This document shows positions 5,074 to 5,458 of a DNA stretch of 5,458 nt, in pieces (positions within the stretch are counted from its first letter, which is position 1; every line of letters starts with the position of its first letter). The translations under genes were made by a program, and so were the position numbers. The stretch is from the NCBI GenBank assembly GCA_030043175.1, contig JASHYD010001371.1, forward strand, positions 1-5,458, read 5' to 3'. The DNA comes from Xanthobacteraceae bacterium (lineage in GTDB: Bacteria > Pseudomonadota > Alphaproteobacteria > Rhizobiales > Xanthobacteraceae). The notes beneath the pieces were generated by a model. That model was given only the letters and a program-made list of their open reading frames with translations. It did no database searches and was not told the origin of the DNA.

Positions 5074-5458
5074 ATGCAGATTTCACGACGCGATGTCCTG
5101 GGCGCTGGGGCGCTGGCGCTGACTGCGACCGAGACATTCGGGGGTTGGGAGCCGAGCGAGCGCTATCCGGACCCGGCCATCAAGGCGCTCGATCCGAGTT
5201 TTCTGAAATACCGGGTTTTCAACGCCAGTGTCGAGCGGCTTTTCACGGGCGCGCGCTGGAGCGAAGGGCCGGTTTGGTTCGGCGACGCGCGCTGCGTGCT
5301 ATGGAGCGACATTCCCAACAACCGCATCCTGCGGTGGGACGAGGAGACCGGCGGCACCACCGTGTACCGCAAGCCGTCGAACTATTCCAACGGCAACACG
5401 CGCGACCGCCAGGGCCGCCTCATCACCTGCGAGCACGATGCGCGGCGCGTGACGCGCA
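5074..5458 (+). CDS. SMP-30/gluconolactonase/LRE family protein with Tat signal, 3' end outside the window
   Basis: The first 128 codons of a gene that continues past the window. The N terminus MQISRRDVLGAGALALTAT is a twin-arginine signal (S-R-R-D-V-L, then a short mildly hydrophobic core), so the enzyme should be exported folded to the periplasm. After about residue 45 the SMP-30/gluconolactonase propeller begins: RWSEGPVW (61-68) supplies the glutamate (E64) that is a metal ligand in this family, LWSDIPNNRILRW (76-88) is the first blade, and SNGNTRDRQGRL (105-116) is the conserved Asn-Gly block carrying an active-site Asn, followed by CEHDARRVTR. Family members hydrolyse sugar lactones or related esters using one divalent metal ion; family length is about 300-370 residues, so some two thirds is missing here. 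The start is set by the AGGAGG 7 bases upstream. An inverted repeat in front of it suggests repressor control, plausible for a sugar-catabolic gene. The exact substrate is unknown. Confidence 0.9.
   Translation, partial: MQISRRDVLGAGALALTATETFGGWEPSERYPDPAIKALDPSFLKYRVFNASVERLFTGARWSEGPVWFGDARCVLWSDIPNNRILRWDEETGGTTVYRKPSNYSNGNTRDRQGRLITCEHDARRVTR

Noticed and set aside
1..5458. A new multi-gene defence, CRISPR or mobile system
   Set aside because: There are no repeat-spacer arrays, transposase, integrase, nuclease, helicase, reverse transcriptase or toxin-antitoxin signatures, and no co-directional cluster of unknown genes.

Overview
The window looks like an accessory stretch of an alphaproteobacterial chromosome, most likely Bradyrhizobium or a close relative. 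This is inferred from the GC-rich genes with G/C-ending codons, the GGCGGAT/ATCCGCC palindrome of a kind I associate with such genomes, and the gene families present (split TPP decarboxylases, Bug/TctC binding proteins, Tat-exported SMP-30 proteins). No taxonomic marker is present, so the genus is a guess.

Layout. Bases 1-1134 (+) carry the two halves of a thiamine-pyrophosphate decarboxylase of the sulfopyruvate/phosphonopyruvate type: the 3' part of an alpha (PYR-domain) gene and a complete beta (PP-domain, GDG-N motif) gene. About 127 bases packed with inverted repeats separate them. Directly downstream (1141-1302) is a short relic of a Bug/TctC periplasmic binding protein, as if a carboxylate-uptake gene once belonged to this cluster. 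Bases 1303-1672 show nothing convincing. At 1673-1828 (-) there is an unidentified protein-like fragment. A complete gene for a GT61/DUF563 glycosyltransferase occupies 1860-3287 on the minus strand, with no related gene beside it. Bases 3288-3800 are non-coding apart from a short dyad. At 3801-4410 (-) an AT-rich gene for an exported protein with a C-terminal SH3-like domain is broken over all three minus-strand frames. Bases 4411-5014 are largely empty, with one clear G-quadruplex motif. At 5074 a strong ribosome binding site and an operator-like dyad precede a Tat-exported SMP-30/gluconolactonase-family gene that runs off the window.

Reading. Two probable metabolic units (the TPP decarboxylase and the lactonase-like enzyme) flank about 3.9 kb that holds an orphan glycosyltransferase, relics and low-information DNA, as expected of a decaying accessory segment. 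I see no convincing new multi-gene system. The best second-look items are the three-frame pseudogene, the lactonase operator, and the palindrome cluster between the two decarboxylase subunits.
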